Assembly (NCBI RefSeq): GCF_001262605.1
Contig: NZ_LGTC01000001.1
Location: 372,001-436,000, forward strand
DNA: 64,000 nt
DNA from: Pseudobacteroides cellulosolvens ATCC 35603 = DSM 2933
GTDB taxonomy: Bacteria > Bacillota > Clostridia > Acetivibrionales > DSM-2933
Reading direction: 5' to 3'
Positions 1-11,050 of this stretch are shown here, piece after piece (position 1 is the first letter of the stretch; every line of letters starts with the position of its first letter). Below the pieces are notes generated by a model, which searched no databases, had not been told where the DNA came from, and saw nothing but the letters and a program-made list of their open reading frames with translations. Made by a program: the position numbers and the translations under genes.

Positions 1-1
1 A

Positions 2-702
2 CAGGAAACAAGGCGTTGGGACGATAATAAAGGTGAAAGCTATGCCATGAGAAGCAAGGAAGAGGCTCACGACTACAGGTATTTTCCTGAGCCGGACCTT
101 GTGCCTATTGTTCTTGAAGATAGTTATATAAATGATATTAGGTCCTCGCTGCCTGAACTTCCTGAAGCAAGAAAGAAGAGGTACATTGAAGAATTTGGAT
201 TACCTGAGTATGATTCATCCGTCCTTACTTCATCAAAATACTTTGCTGATTTCTTTGAAGAGGCTGTTAAGATGAGCAATAACGCAAAGGCTGTAAGCAA
301 CTGGATTATGGGTGATCTTATGAGGATTCTCAAGGAAAAGGAAATGGAAGCAAGTGATATACCTTTCCCCGCAGAGTACTTGGCAAAGCTTGTGAAATTG
401 ATAGATGGCGGAAAAATCAGCGGAACAATTGCCAAAAGGTTTTTGAAAAGATGTTCCAGACCCAAAAAGATCCTGAAGTGATAGTGAAGGAGGAAGGTCT
501 TGAGGTTGTTAATGATGAGGGAGCACTAGTTGGCATTGTTAAGAAGATATTGGAAGCTAATCCCCAGTCTATTACCGATTACAAGAGCGGTAAAGAAAAG
601 GCCTTCGGTTTCCTTGTAGGGCAATGTATGAAGGAAAGCAGAGGTAAGGGTAATCCTCAGATAATCAACAAAATACTTAAAGAAGAGCTTGAAAAGCTCT
701 AA
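2..702 (+). CDS. gatB: Asp-tRNA(Asn)/Glu-tRNA(Gln) amidotransferase subunit B, 3' part, frameshifted
   Basis: GatB is the subunit of the GatCAB amidotransferase that binds misacylated Glu-tRNA(Gln) or Asp-tRNA(Asn). The gene is already open at base 2 and starts upstream of the window. The EAHDYRYFPEPDL motif and the C-terminal tail domain (GNPQIINKILKEELEKL) identify it. The reading frame breaks near 434-437: one frame runs to 481 and the tail continues in another frame to 702. Restoring one A in the AAAA run gives the family-like GTIAKKVFEKMFQTQKDPEV. Because gatB is normally essential, a sequencing error is more likely than a true null, but the sequence alone cannot decide. Confidence 0.93.
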
Positions 703-706
703 TAAA

Positions 707-741
707 GATTATATGAATTTATTTTGTAAATTCATATAATC
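707..741 (+). terminator. Hairpin after gatB
   Basis: A perfect 15-bp inverted repeat (arms 707-721 and 727-741) surrounds a 5-nt TTTTG loop just after the gatB stop codon. The following DNA is AT-rich without a clean T tract, so termination is likely but not certain. Confidence 0.55.
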
Positions 742-784
742 ATATAATAAAAATTCTGAAAAACGCAATACATTAGGAATTTAC

Positions 785-875
785 AATAATTAACTGGTCA
801 ACGGGGCATTTCAAAAAGCTGAATTAATTATGTAGAACAAAAATACATGAATAATGTATTTTTTGAAATGCCCTT
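785..875. repeat. Small interspersed repeat, family B, full-length copy
   Basis: GGGCATTTCAAAAA at 804-817 and its exact reverse complement at 860-873 form a 70-bp hairpin element. The left flank (785-821) matches 16239-16275 over 37 nt with a few C/T and A/G changes. The right half (851-875) matches 14588-14612. It lies directly upstream of the sensor kinase gene, and an in-frame ATG at 847 falls inside its right arm. Confidence 0.6.
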
Positions 876-897
876 AATTATGTCAGGAGAGTGTGAG

Positions 898-2619
898 ATG
901 CGTTTTTTATTGACAACCCACGGTATTTTGCCTGTCATATCAGCAGTTCTATCATTTATAATGGTTATGTACTTTATATTTAAAGCAAAGAAATCCGGGC
1001 TTTTTATATGCTACGTATTGTGCCAGACGTTGGTTTTTGTATGGTCTTTAGGATATGCCTTTGAGCTTATGGCACAGGAATATTCAAGTAAGATAATCTT
1101 CATGAAAATTAATTATTTTTCCATATGTTTTCTAAGCCTCGGATGGTTGGTATTTTGTAACCTTTTTGTTGAAAATCGAAGCTTTTTCAAGAAAAAAAAC
1201 ATCATACCAGCTGTTGCTATACCCATAATTAACTATTTGGTTGTATTGACAAACGATTATCATAAAATATTTAAGTCCAGTATAGATGACAGTGGCGGAA
1301 GACAGGTTTACTTTTGGATTATTGTATTTGTTACCTATGTATATATTTTTTTAGGTGTTCTGGCTCTTACCAGGAAATATAGCAAACTAAGCAGAAATGT
1401 GAAGGTTCAGACTATTGTTCTAATTTTGGCAGTAACAATACCTATTATTTCTAATTTTTTGTCAGTAACTCATATTGTAAGACTAAACTATGACCTCACT
1501 CCTGTGAGCTTTTCTCTGACAATGCTCTTAGTTGCTATAGCGACATTCAGATACAGGTTTCTTGATCTTGTACCTATTGCAAGAAGAGATATTGTAGAAA
1601 AGATGAATGATGCTGTCCTGGTTTTCAATATAAATAATAAGGTAATCGATTGGAATTCAGCCTTTTTAAGCAATATTCTTATAGATGGTGATATTATAAA
1701 GGATATGGATATAAATGATGTACTTGTAAAGATAGAGAGAATTTCGTCAGGTGCAATTTATGGTAAGTTTATGGAAGAAGTTGCGGGAGGAAAACCTTCA
1801 ATAATTTCAACCGAAATAACATTACTTAAGCCATCGAGGAAAACTTACCACGTGAAACTTCATTCTGTTTTGGACAAGCATGGTGAAATGCTGGCTAAAG
1901 CACTGACCTTTACTGATATCACCTTATACAAAGGTATGATGGATGAACTTAATGACAAAAATATTGAGCTTAATGCAATGAATGATGAACTGGCAAAGTA
2001 TGCTGCAACAGTTGAGGAACTGGCAATTGCAAAAGAACGCAACAGGTTTGCTCATGATGTACATGACACATTAGGGCATACTATGACCCTTCTGATTTCA
2101 ATACTTGAGGTGGCCAATATAACATATCGGAGTGATATGGATACTACGGGAGATAAACTTAGGGAAGCCTTAAAGATATCCAAAGAGGGGTTAAAGGAGT
2201 TAAGAAGGTCGATAAATGGTTTGAGGCCTGAGATGCTTAGCTCCAACAGCATTATAACATCACTTAAAAATTTGTTTTCCGATTTCAGGTTATCGGGTGT
2301 GGAAATAGATTTCACTTCTGAAGGTATTGAACCTAATGACATTAGCAGGTATTCCGATATCATATACAGAGTATGCCAGGAAGCATTGACAAACTCTGTA
2401 AAGCATGGAAAAGCAAAAAATGTTAATATTATTTTGCGTTTTGATATTAAAATGATTAAGCTTTTTATACTTGATGATGGTGTTGGTTGTGGTAAAATTA
2501 TAAAAGGATTCGGCCTTACGGGTATGGAAGAGAGACTGAAACCTGTAAATGGCAAAATTATGTATGGCTCTGACGGTGAGAGCGGTTTTAACTTAAGGGT
2601 AGAAATTCCTCTAAATTGA
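898..2619 (+). CDS. Membrane sensor histidine kinase, NarL/DesK class
   Basis: Two-component sensor. The first ~225 residues hold about seven hydrophobic helices (7TM-type sensory region). A PAS-like segment and a short coiled coil follow, then a HisKA_3 dimerisation motif (FAHDVHDTLGHTMT, phospho-acceptor His near residue 386), an N box (CQEALTNSVKHG) and a G box (DDGVGCG). I place the start at ATG 898, preceded by AGGAGA at 885-890. The longer in-frame start at 847 lies inside a repeat arm and has no ribosome binding site. The cognate response regulator follows 81 bp downstream. The signal sensed is unknown. Confidence 0.9.
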   Translation: MRFLLTTHGILPVISAVLSFIMVMYFIFKAKKSGLFICYVLCQTLVFVWSLGYAFELMAQEYSSKIIFMKINYFSICFLSLGWLVFCNLFVENRSFFKKKNIIPAVAIPIINYLVVLTNDYHKIFKSSIDDSGGRQVYFWIIVFVTYVYIFLGVLALTRKYSKLSRNVKVQTIVLILAVTIPIISNFLSVTHIVRLNYDLTPVSFSLTMLLVAIATFRYRFLDLVPIARRDIVEKMNDAVLVFNINNKVIDWNSAFLSNILIDGDIIKDMDINDVLVKIERISSGAIYGKFMEEVAGGKPSIISTEITLLKPSRKTYHVKLHSVLDKHGEMLAKALTFTDITLYKGMMDELNDKNIELNAMNDELAKYAATVEELAIAKERNRFAHDVHDTLGHTMTLLISILEVANITYRSDMDTTGDKLREALKISKEGLKELRRSINGLRPEMLSSNSIITSLKNLFSDFRLSGVEIDFTSEGIEPNDISRYSDIIYRVCQEALTNSVKHGKAKNVNIILRFDIKMIKLFILDDGVGCGKIIKGFGLTGMEERLKPVNGKIMYGSDGESGFNLRVEIPLN

Positions 2620-2640
2620 TATAAGATTCAATTTAAGAAA

Positions 2641-2659
2641 TGATTGAAATATTACTCCG
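2641..2659. repeat. Repeat family A fragment
   Basis: TGATTGAAATATTACTCCG closely matches the left end of the repeat at 42069-42088. No right arm is present here, so this is a remnant. Confidence 0.4.
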
Positions 2660-2700
2660 ATTCTTAGTCGATAATCACTATATTTTTAAGGGGTGTCTTT

Positions 2701-3348
2701 GTGATAAAGGTATTGATTGTAGATGACCAGGCAATGCTCCGGCAAAGCCTGAAATTTATTATTGAACAGGATTTGGGCATTAAGGTTGAGGCTACAGCAG
2801 GAAATGGAGAAGATGCATTTAAGCTTTGCGGTGAATTGAAGCCAGATGTAGTACTGATGGACATTATGATGCCTGTATGTGATGGAATTGAAGGAACAAG
2901 ACTGATAAAATCAAAATACCCCAACATAAAGGTTATAATTCTCACTACTTTTAACAACGACGAAAATATAAAAAATGCATTACAAAACGGTGCTGCAGGA
3001 TACCTTTTAAAGGATGCAGATCCTGAAGACCTGATTCTTGCAATAAAAAGTGTTGCAAAGGGAATGAGCATTATACATCATGATGTTTTTGACAATGTGG
3101 TAAAGAAGGTCGGTGATATTGAATCTGATAAACCGGCTATAAATAACAATCCTTCCATACATTTTACCGACAGAGAGCTTGATGTAATAAGGCTTATAAT
3201 TGATGGTAAAAGCAACAAGGAAATTGGAGCAGAGCTTTTTATCACAGAGGGCAGTGTTAAAAATATTATTACAGGTACTTTGGATAAAGCAGGACTTAAG
3301 GACAGGACTCAATTGGCTGTATATGCAATAAAAAATCATATTGTATAA
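2701..3348 (+). CDS. NarL/LuxR-family response regulator
   Basis: 215-residue response regulator. A receiver domain (residues 1-120) carries the phospho-acceptor Asp in VVLMDIMM near residue 54 and a conserved Lys in LLKDAD. A LuxR-type helix-turn-helix follows (TDREL through SNKEIG, about residues 155-205). It starts with GTG behind AAGGGGTG. It sits 81 bp after the membrane histidine kinase and is almost certainly its partner. Targets are unknown; the downstream membrane protein is one candidate, though a terminator separates them. Confidence 0.92.
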   Translation: MIKVLIVDDQAMLRQSLKFIIEQDLGIKVEATAGNGEDAFKLCGELKPDVVLMDIMMPVCDGIEGTRLIKSKYPNIKVIILTTFNNDENIKNALQNGAAGYLLKDADPEDLILAIKSVAKGMSIIHHDVFDNVVKKVGDIESDKPAINNNPSIHFTDRELDVIRLIIDGKSNKEIGAELFITEGSVKNIITGTLDKAGLKDRTQLAVYAIKNHIV

Positions 3349-3369
3349 AGATAAAGTTTTTTTATGTTG

Positions 3370-3399
3370 CACATATGACTAAAGTCATATGTGTTTTTT
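3370..3399 (+). terminator. Rho-independent terminator after the two-component system
   Basis: 10-bp perfect stem CACATATGAC/GTCATATGTG, loop TAAA, followed by six T residues. Confidence 0.85.
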
Positions 3400-3551
3400 A
3401 GTAGGGTGACTTGCGGTTGGTAATTAGTGACTTGGGATATCTAGGAAGACATACTGAATCCATCTATAATTAGATTATGGAAAACAAATTACTTAGTTGA
3501 AATTAAAGGTAATCAATTTATCTTTTAATCTAATTTGAAAGGATGGTATAT

Positions 3552-5159
3552 ATGAACAATTTGTTCAAAAAACACTGGATAACCCTATTAGGTGCGGTAT
3601 TTATGTTTCTTACCTTCTCGTATCTGTTTAGGTTCGCAGTCGACAATGGATGGATATCAAACCAATTAAAAATCATGATGGGTATTGTAGCAGGAACTGG
3701 TTTTGCGGTTGGTGGAGCAGCAGCAGGACAAAAAGGTAAGACAATATTGAACGAAATTTTATCAGGCCTGGGAACTTCTCTAATTTATACAACATTTGCT
3801 TTTGCGGGTATATATTACTCAATGTGGAGTCCTATGACGGTGTTTCTGCTAATGGTTGCTGTGACACTTGTAATCAGCATATATTCTTTCAAGTTTGACT
3901 TGAGAATTCTTATGAATGTTGGACTTTTAGGCGGCCTTATAGCACCCCTGGTCATGAAATCCGAAAGTGCCATATTTACGCTTTTTCTATATCTCCTTGT
4001 TATAAATTCTGCTGCCTTTTATGTCAGTGTTAATAAAAAATGGTCAGAATTAAGGCTGATTCCCTTTTTAACAACATGGATGTTGTTTTCAACCTACTAT
4101 TTGTATTATCAGCCTGATACCTGGCAGTTCCCGTTTAAATATGCAGCAGCGGCTTTCATATTCTATGTTATAGGCTTTGTGGTATCTTCTTGGAAGGATG
4201 GCAAGAACTTTAACGGTCTTAACTTGTACCTTGGGATATCAAACGGAATAATCTTTGGAATATGGTCCCTAATTATAATGAACGACATAACTCCATTCTC
4301 AACAATACTTGGAGCTATAGGATTGGTTTATGTAGGTGCAGCACTTGTAGTATACGGAATGCTTAGAAAATTCACTGCAGCGGTAATAAGCAAATTTTTT
4401 GGAGGGTTGCTTCTCATTCTTATTGCGGTAAACGATATTGGAACAGGCCTTGACATAAAACCGATGATCTCTGTGTATATATGGGCATCTATGGCTGTGT
4501 TGGTACTGATTGTAGGTCAGATAAAGAGATTGGATTATCTTAAATTAGCAGCTATTACAATATGGGTTATAACAGCGGTATACTGGTATTATACAACATG
4601 GGCAACACCAATTGGGAACTGGTTTGGAACATTCATACCAATATTGAACTTCTCAGGAATGGCATGGGTATTGCTTGCAGCATTTGGCTTTTATGTATCA
4701 GTCAAGCTTAAACTCAATGTATTTAATAAACAGGAAGACAATGATTTATTTAACTATTATATTAACAACACATTTTCATTAATAAGCCATGTTATTGTTG
4801 GCGGACTTTTAACCTTCCAGATTGATAACCTCTGGGAAAATTACAAAATAACATTTATAGACCTTAACCTAACATATTCAATAACCTGGGGAATATATGC
4901 ACTGTTCCTTTTTATATGGGGTGCATACAGCAAGCAGGCAGTATTTAGGTGGTTCGGTTCGGGAGTACTTATTTTGGTAGCTGCAAAAACAATATTCATT
5001 GATCTTTCAAGTGCGGATACCATAGCTAAAATACTTGTACTGTTTATATTAAGCGTAATAACATTTGCAATATCATATATCAATAATATATGGAAAGATG
5101 AAAAAGAGGAGTTGCCAAAAAAAGAATACATCTTGCCATTGGATAATAATAGTCGATAG
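3552..5159 (+). CDS. DUF2339-like polytopic membrane protein
   Basis: About 535 residues made almost entirely of hydrophobic segments (roughly 14-16 predicted helices), with a GTGFAVGGAAAGQKGK segment after the first helix and a repeated layout resembling the DUF2339 family of predicted membrane proteins. No catalytic motif is visible. ATG 3552 is preferred because AAAGGA lies at 3537-3542; the ATG at 3543 overlaps that site. It is monocistronic: a terminator stands on each side. Function unknown; the family call is from overall character. Confidence 0.75.
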   Translation: MNNLFKKHWITLLGAVFMFLTFSYLFRFAVDNGWISNQLKIMMGIVAGTGFAVGGAAAGQKGKTILNEILSGLGTSLIYTTFAFAGIYYSMWSPMTVFLLMVAVTLVISIYSFKFDLRILMNVGLLGGLIAPLVMKSESAIFTLFLYLLVINSAAFYVSVNKKWSELRLIPFLTTWMLFSTYYLYYQPDTWQFPFKYAAAAFIFYVIGFVVSSWKDGKNFNGLNLYLGISNGIIFGIWSLIIMNDITPFSTILGAIGLVYVGAALVVYGMLRKFTAAVISKFFGGLLLILIAVNDIGTGLDIKPMISVYIWASMAVLVLIVGQIKRLDYLKLAAITIWVITAVYWYYTTWATPIGNWFGTFIPILNFSGMAWVLLAAFGFYVSVKLKLNVFNKQEDNDLFNYYINNTFSLISHVIVGGLLTFQIDNLWENYKITFIDLNLTYSITWGIYALFLFIWGAYSKQAVFRWFGSGVLILVAAKTIFIDLSSADTIAKILVLFILSVITFAISYINNIWKDEKEELPKKEYILPLDNNSR

Positions 5160-5210
5160 ATGATGAATATAAAACTAAACATTGAAAAAAGTGAGTAATT
5201 ATAGTTAATT

Positions 5211-5249
5211 ACAAAAAAGTGATATTATACATTAATATCACTTTTTTGT
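5211..5249. terminator. Long bidirectional terminator hairpin
   Basis: 17-bp perfect inverted repeat (5211-5227 with 5233-5249), 5-nt loop, A-run on one side and T-run on the other. It can terminate the membrane protein gene. Confidence 0.85.
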
Positions 5250-5403
5250 TTATTTAGATAATTTTTCAATAAAATTTATTTATATCTATAAATTATGCGG
5301 AGTTTTAATCAAGAATGCACTGATATCAAGTGATACAGGCACAATAATTTCTTGTTACTGCCTAAGTTGGGATAATCACTTCATGATTTTTTAAAATTAA
5401 ATC

Positions 5404-5433
5404 TTGTATACAATAAACAATTTATATTATAAT
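5404..5433 (+). promoter_or_regulatory. Candidate promoter for pta-ackA
   Basis: TTGTAT (5404-5409) and TATAAT (5428-5433) are 18 bp apart, about 100 bp upstream of pta. An imperfect hairpin (GGT..ACC core around 5458-5481) lies in the presumed leader. Confidence 0.45.
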
Positions 5434-5472
5434 ATCTATGGCTGAAAACACTAGTCATATCAGGTGTTATGA

Positions 5473-6534
<1,062 letters not shown>

Positions 6535-6576
6535 AAATATAGAGAAAATAATATTATGTAAGATGGGAGAATAAAA

Positions 6577-7770
6577 ATGAAAATATTAGTTATTAATACA
6601 GGAAGTTCTTCATTGAAATATCAATTGATAGATACCATGAATGAAGCAGTACTGGCAAAGGGAAACTGTGACAGGATAGGTATTGAAAATTCATTTATAA
6701 AACATACAAAAATGGGATCTGACGCTGTAGTAATCGAGAAGGATATGGCTAACCATAAGGTTGCTATTCAGCAGGTTCTTAATGTTTTGACAGATAAAGA
6801 TATCGGGGTTATTTCAAACATGTCTGAGATAGCAGCTGTTGGACATAGGGTTGTACACGGCGGAGAAAGATTCCATGATTCAGTAATAATTGATGATGAG
6901 GTTATGAAGGCATTGAGAGAATGTATTGAGCTGGCACCTTTGCATAATCCGCCAAATATTATTGGTATTGAGGCGTGCAAGGAAGTTATGCCGAATACTC
7001 CTATGGTAGCGGTTTTTGATACAGCATTCCATCAGACTATGCCAAAGCATGCATATCTATATGCATTACCATATGAGATTTATGAGAAATATGGAGTAAG
7101 AAAGTATGGTTTCCATGGAACTTCTCATAAATATGTTGCAAATAGAGCAGCAGAGATACTTGGTAAATCCATTGAAGATTTAAATATCATCACTTGCCAT
7201 CTTGGTAATGGTGCAAGTATATGTGCAGTAAGAAAAGGAAAATCAGTAGAAACAAGTATGGGATTTACTCCCCTTGCAGGTCTTGCTATGGGAACAAGAT
7301 GCGGTACAATAGACCCTGCTGTTATTTCTTATCTTATGGACAAGGAAAAAATGTCAGTTAAAGATATAAACGATTATTTGAATAAAAAATCAGGGGTACT
7401 TGGTATATCAGGCGTAAGCAGTGATTTCAGAGATATTGAAGCTGCTGCAGACGAAGGAAATGAAAGGGCTTCTTTAGCAATAGAAATCTTCTGTTACAGG
7501 GTTAAAAAGTATATCGGAGAATATGCTGCAGTTATGGATGGTGTTGATTTACTTATCTTTACTGCCGGTATAGGTGAAAATAATCCTCTAGTAAGAAAGA
7601 AAGTTCTTAGCGGTATGGATTATATGGGAATTGATGTTGATTGGGAAAAGAATGAAGTAAAGGGCAAGGAATTGGATATAAGTGCCCCAGGTTCAAAGGT
7701 TAAGACAATGGTTATTCCAACTAACGAAGAGCTTGCCATAGCAAGAGAAACATTAAAACTGCTAAAGTAA
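6577..7770 (+). CDS. ackA: Acetate kinase
   Basis: 397-residue acetokinase that makes ATP and acetate from acetyl phosphate. Family signatures are the N-terminal phosphate loop ([13 protein letters not shown]), [23 protein letters not shown], the [11 protein letters not shown] block and the C-terminal [10 protein letters not shown]. Second gene of the pta-ackA operon and followed by an intrinsic terminator. Full length for the family. Confidence 0.98.
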   Translation: MKILVINTGSSSLKYQLIDTMNEAVLAKGNCDRIGIENSFIKHTKMGSDAVVIEKDMANHKVAIQQVLNVLTDKDIGVISNMSEIAAVGHRVVHGGERFHDSVIIDDEVMKALRECIELAPLHNPPNIIGIEACKEVMPNTPMVAVFDTAFHQTMPKHAYLYALPYEIYEKYGVRKYGFHGTSHKYVANRAAEILGKSIEDLNIITCHLGNGASICAVRKGKSVETSMGFTPLAGLAMGTRCGTIDPAVISYLMDKEKMSVKDINDYLNKKSGVLGISGVSSDFRDIEAAADEGNERASLAIEIFCYRVKKYIGEYAAVMDGVDLLIFTAGIGENNPLVRKKVLSGMDYMGIDVDWEKNEVKGKELDISAPGSKVKTMVIPTNEELAIARETLKLLK

Positions 7771-7790
7771 TAAGATTTAATATATAAATT

Positions 7791-7816
7791 ATACAGGAAG
7801 TTATATTTTCAACATG
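7791..7816. repeat. Repeat family A, right-end fragment
   Basis: The 26 nt here match 42135-42160 at all but one position (core AGGAAGTTATATTTTCAAC). It sits between the ackA stop and the terminator. Confidence 0.55.
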
Positions 7817-7821
7817 TTTAA

Positions 7822-7865
7822 AAAAGAGCTGTACCTGATTTTGTATTTAGGGCAGCTCTTTTATA
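7822..7865 (+). terminator. Rho-independent terminator after ackA
   Basis: Stem AAAAGAGCTG (7822-7831) / CAGCTCTTTT (7853-7862) with extra CCT/AGG pairing inside, ending in TTTTAT. Confidence 0.85.
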
Positions 7866-8085
7866 TTAAGGAAATTAGTCCTGTGATATTAATTTAGGCA
7901 TGAATGAAATTTAGCGGAAGTTATTTTTTTGATCATGACATATTGAAGGATTTTTTAAAAAAAAGTAGTATAGATATAAATGAAGTTTTTTGACGTTTGG
8001 GAAATTGTGGTGTGTGCTACACTGCAATTTCTTTGGTAATACTTATTATATAAAAAAACTTAAAGATGTAATTGGGAGATTTAAT
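7863..8085. other. Intergenic region before the Trk operon
   Basis: Contains a compact repeat family A copy (GGCATGAATGA at 7897-7907 joined to AGCGGAAGTTATTTTTT at 7913-7929) that looks like 21954-22090 with its middle removed. A hairpin (GAAATTG...CAATTTC, about 8000-8033) follows. No coding region is visible and I do not see a known riboswitch. Confidence 0.4.
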
Positions 8086-8700
8086 ATGCAAATTATAATT
8101 ATAGGATGTGGAAAGGTTGGCTCCAAATTTGCACAGATGATGTCAGATGAAGGTCATGATGTAGTAATTGTTGACAGTGACAGCGGTGCCTTTAAATCTT
8201 TAGGACTGGCTTTTAACGGTTTGACAATTACAGGTGTTCCCATTGATCAGGACATTTTAAAGCAAGCTGGTATTGAGACAGCTGACATTTTAATTGCATT
8301 AACCCCTGACGATAATATCAATATTATGGCCTGTCAGGTTGCAAAGGAAATATTTAATGTTCCAAAAGTACTTGCGAGAATTTTTAACCCGGAACGAGAA
8401 GATGTATTTCATCAATTCGGTCTAGATACCATTTGTCCTACCAATGTTACAGTAGATGTAATAAAATCCTTTGTTTTCGAGGATAAGGATGTAACAAAAT
8501 TTAATATAGGGAGCAATTTAATTTCTTTTAAGAGGGAAAAGGTACAAGAAAAATATGAAGGTAAAAGAATTTCCTCGATTAAATTGAAATCAGGGCTTTT
8601 TGTATTTGGGATTATCAGAAATGGAACATTCAATTTTGCATATCCCTCACTGAGGCTAAATAAGGATGACACATTGCTTATTTCAGAAAAGATTGATTAG
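8086..8700 (+). CDS. trkA: Trk/Ktr potassium uptake regulator, first TrkA-type subunit
   Basis: 204-residue cytoplasmic RCK subunit that gates potassium uptake through TrkH. N-terminal Rossmann fold (IIIIGCGKVGSKFAQM, acidic end of strand 2 at VIVDSD), then a TrkA_C-like domain from about residue 135. ATG 8086 has GGGAG eight bases upstream; an upstream in-frame start at 7990 lacks a binding site. It lies immediately ahead of a second TrkA-like gene and trkH. Two single-RCK subunits in tandem suggest a hetero-oligomeric ring, which is an inference. Confidence 0.88.
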   Translation: MQIIIIGCGKVGSKFAQMMSDEGHDVVIVDSDSGAFKSLGLAFNGLTITGVPIDQDILKQAGIETADILIALTPDDNINIMACQVAKEIFNVPKVLARIFNPEREDVFHQFGLDTICPTNVTVDVIKSFVFEDKDVTKFNIGSNLISFKREKVQEKYEGKRISSIKLKSGLFVFGIIRNGTFNFAYPSLRLNKDDTLLISEKID

Positions 8701-8710
8701 GAGGAATCGA

Positions 8711-9379
8711 ATGTTTATTGTTATTGTAGGTGGAGGTAAAGTGGGGTATTATCTTATTAAAAGCTTAATTCCCCATAATCATAAGATTGTTGTATTTGAC
8801 CCAGTAGCTGAAATATGTCATAAAATCGCAAATGAGTTAAACATACCTGTCATAAATGGAGACGGTACTGATATTGATAAGCTTACTAAAATTGGTTTGT
8901 CTGATGCAGATATATTTATTGCGGTTACAGGTAAGGATGAAGATAATCTTATTGCGTGCCAGCTGGCAAAGAAAAACTTTGGAGTAAAAAGAACCATTGC
9001 AAGAGTTAATAACCCCAAGAATATTACTGTTTTTGAACGATTGGGTGTTGATATTGCAGTAAGCAGCACATCCATAATTACAGACCTTATTGAACAGGAA
9101 GTTGATGACTCGGGCATTAAAACTATAATGAAGCTGAAAAAAGGAAAGATTGTTCTGACAGAGATAGATGTTAGAAGTACCCATGCAATATGCGATAAGT
9201 TATTGAAAGATATTCAACTTCCAAGGGATTGTATACTTATATCAATTATAAGAGATGATGAGATAATAATACCAAATGGTTACACTATGATAAAAAGCGG
9301 TGATTGTATCATAGCTGCAACATCAAAAGAAAAGCAGCAGGAATTAAAGGAATATTTTCTTAAATCCAGAAAGCTATAA
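8711..9379 (+). CDS. trkA: Trk/Ktr potassium uptake regulator, second TrkA-type subunit
   Basis: 222 residues with the same architecture as its neighbour: NAD-binding motif IVGGGKVGYYLIKSL, then a regulatory RCK_C half. The two proteins are clearly paralogous (for example DDNINIMACQVAK versus DEDNLIACQLAKK). ATG 8711 follows AGGAGGA overlapping the upstream stop codon, so translation is probably coupled. The in-frame start at 8666 would overlap the upstream gene and is not preferred. Confidence 0.88.
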   Translation: MFIVIVGGGKVGYYLIKSLIPHNHKIVVFDPVAEICHKIANELNIPVINGDGTDIDKLTKIGLSDADIFIAVTGKDEDNLIACQLAKKNFGVKRTIARVNNPKNITVFERLGVDIAVSSTSIITDLIEQEVDDSGIKTIMKLKKGKIVLTEIDVRSTHAICDKLLKDIQLPRDCILISIIRDDEIIIPNGYTMIKSGDCIIAATSKEKQQELKEYFLKSRKL

Positions 9380-9397
9380 GAGGATTGGTGCTATTTT

Positions 9398-10758
9398 ATG
9401 ATGAAATTAACTATTAAATATAAAGATAAAAAAATATTTTATATGAATCCAACCAGGCTTATCGTTCTTAGCTTTATTTTACTGATTGTGTTAGGGGCAT
9501 TTTTTCTAAACCTCCCTATAGCATCAAAAGACGGTAAAAGTATTGGAGTATTAGGTGCTTTGTTTACCTCAACATCTGCCTCATGTGTTACCGGACTTAT
9601 TTACAGGGATACTCTGTCTCAATGGACTACCTTCGGACAGCTGGTTATTTTGTCCCTGATTCAGGTTGGCGGTTTGGGTATAATTACATTAACCATGTTC
9701 TTCTCAATAATTTTAGGAAGAAAGATAAGTTTAAAGGGTAGGGCTCTTGTTCAGGAATCCCTTAATTCGTTTAGTATTGATGGAGCGTTGAAGCTTCTTA
9801 AAAGGGTACTCTTAGTTACAGTACTAATAGAATTTATAGGTGCTGTTTTACTGTCAATAAACTTTATTCCCCGATTTGGTCTGCGTGGAATTTATATGGG
9901 AATTTTTCATTCCATAAGTGCTTTTTGTAATGCAGGTTTTGATATAATGGGAAATCAAAAAAGTTTCACAGACTATAATGGGAATCCGCTGATTCTTTTC
10001 ACAATGGCTTTCCTAATAATAACAGGCGGTCTAGGGTTTATCGTTTGGGAAGATATATTGGAATATAAGAGAAAGAGATCTTTTTTACTACATACGAAAA
10101 TTGTTTTTGCAACAACTGCATTATTACTGGTACTGGGTACTATCTTATTCTTTTATTTGAATATAATAATTCCTATACAACAGGAGGCTTAAATCTTTTT
10201 GAAAAGATAAACGCTTCTATTTTTCACTCTGTTGTCACAAGAACTGCTGGTTTTAATTCCCTTCCCCTTGATAACATGACGGAACTATCAAAGGTAACAA
10301 CAACCATACTTATGTTTATTGGGGGTGCTCCCGGTTCTACTGCAGGAGGAATAAAGGTAACAACCTTCAGTATAATTCTTATTGCAATAATTTCGCAAAT
10401 AAGAGGTTCAAACCCTGTAGTCTTCAATAACAGTATTTCTTTTACAGCACTTAGCAGGGCAATTGCAATTATCGGTTTGGCGGCTATTTGGGTCATTGTT
10501 GTCACTACTCTTATTTTAGTAGTTGAAGGGGATAAGCATCGATTTTTAAATATTTTTTATGAGGTCACTTCAGCTTTTGGTACTGTTGGACTTTCAGCAG
10601 CAAATACTCCTGACCTTCATATATTTAGTAAGATTTTATTGATGATTACCATGTTCATAGGTAGAGTTGGGCCTGTTTCATTTGCAATTGCAATTACAAT
10701 AAATAACAATATGGATAAAGATAGAATTTACCCTGAGGGAAAAGTTATTGTAGGGTAA
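9398..10758 (+). CDS. trkH: TrkH-type potassium channel subunit, frameshifted
   Basis: Membrane pore of the potassium uptake system encoded with the two RCK subunits upstream. Selectivity-filter-like regions TSASCVTGLIYRD, AFCNAGFDIMG, VTRTAGFNSLPL and TSAFGTVGLS and the C-terminal PEGKVIVG identify the family. The frame breaks at about 10159: the first half ends at 10192, while the rest continues in another frame to 10758. Adding one G after TTG (10157-10159) restores FFYLEYNNSYTTGGLNLFEK, so this is either a recent mutation or a sequencing error. A stretch between the two halves is coding only in the second frame. Confidence 0.9.
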
Positions 10759-10815
10759 ATGTATCTTTATGGAGTCGGAATCCATTCAGATTAACCCTAG
10801 GGAGTGAAGAATAGA

Positions 10816-11050
10816 ATGACATACCGAAAGAAAATATAGTATATTTAAAAAGGTGCTTAAAAGAAGCCTAGGTATAGAAAAGCCGGATCATGCTCCTGGT
10901 ATTTATCATTCTTTGCAGTGGGGAAATTACTTTAATCCTGGTGTTGAAGTACAAAATAGGTTTATGATACTATATGTACTGACGGCAATAGAATTTTTGT
11001 TATATAGTATCCACTTTAACCAATACATAGGAGGATTAAGTGAAGGATAA
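10816..11050 (+). CDS. Small membrane-anchored protein, apparent one-base insertion
   Basis: From ATG 10816, behind GGGAG, the frame begins MTYRKK and stops. Removing one A from the run at 10831-10834 joins it to the frame ending at 11050 and gives about 77 residues: a basic N-terminus (SIFKKVLKRSLGIEKPDHAP), an NYFNPG segment and one hydrophobic helix (FMILYVLTAIEFLLYSIHF). Its 3' end overlaps the methyltransferase start by 11 bp, so the two are probably coupled. I do not recognise the family. It could also be the C-terminal remnant of a larger protein. Confidence 0.4.

Noticed and set aside
847..897. Upstream start for the histidine kinase
   Set aside because: The ATG lies in a repeat arm; ATG 898 has AGGAGA at proper spacing.
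7990..8085. N-terminal extension of the first trkA gene, or a c-di-AMP riboswitch before it
   Set aside because: The extension lacks a binding site and family similarity. The region is too short and lacks the conserved features I would expect of a ydaO-type riboswitch.
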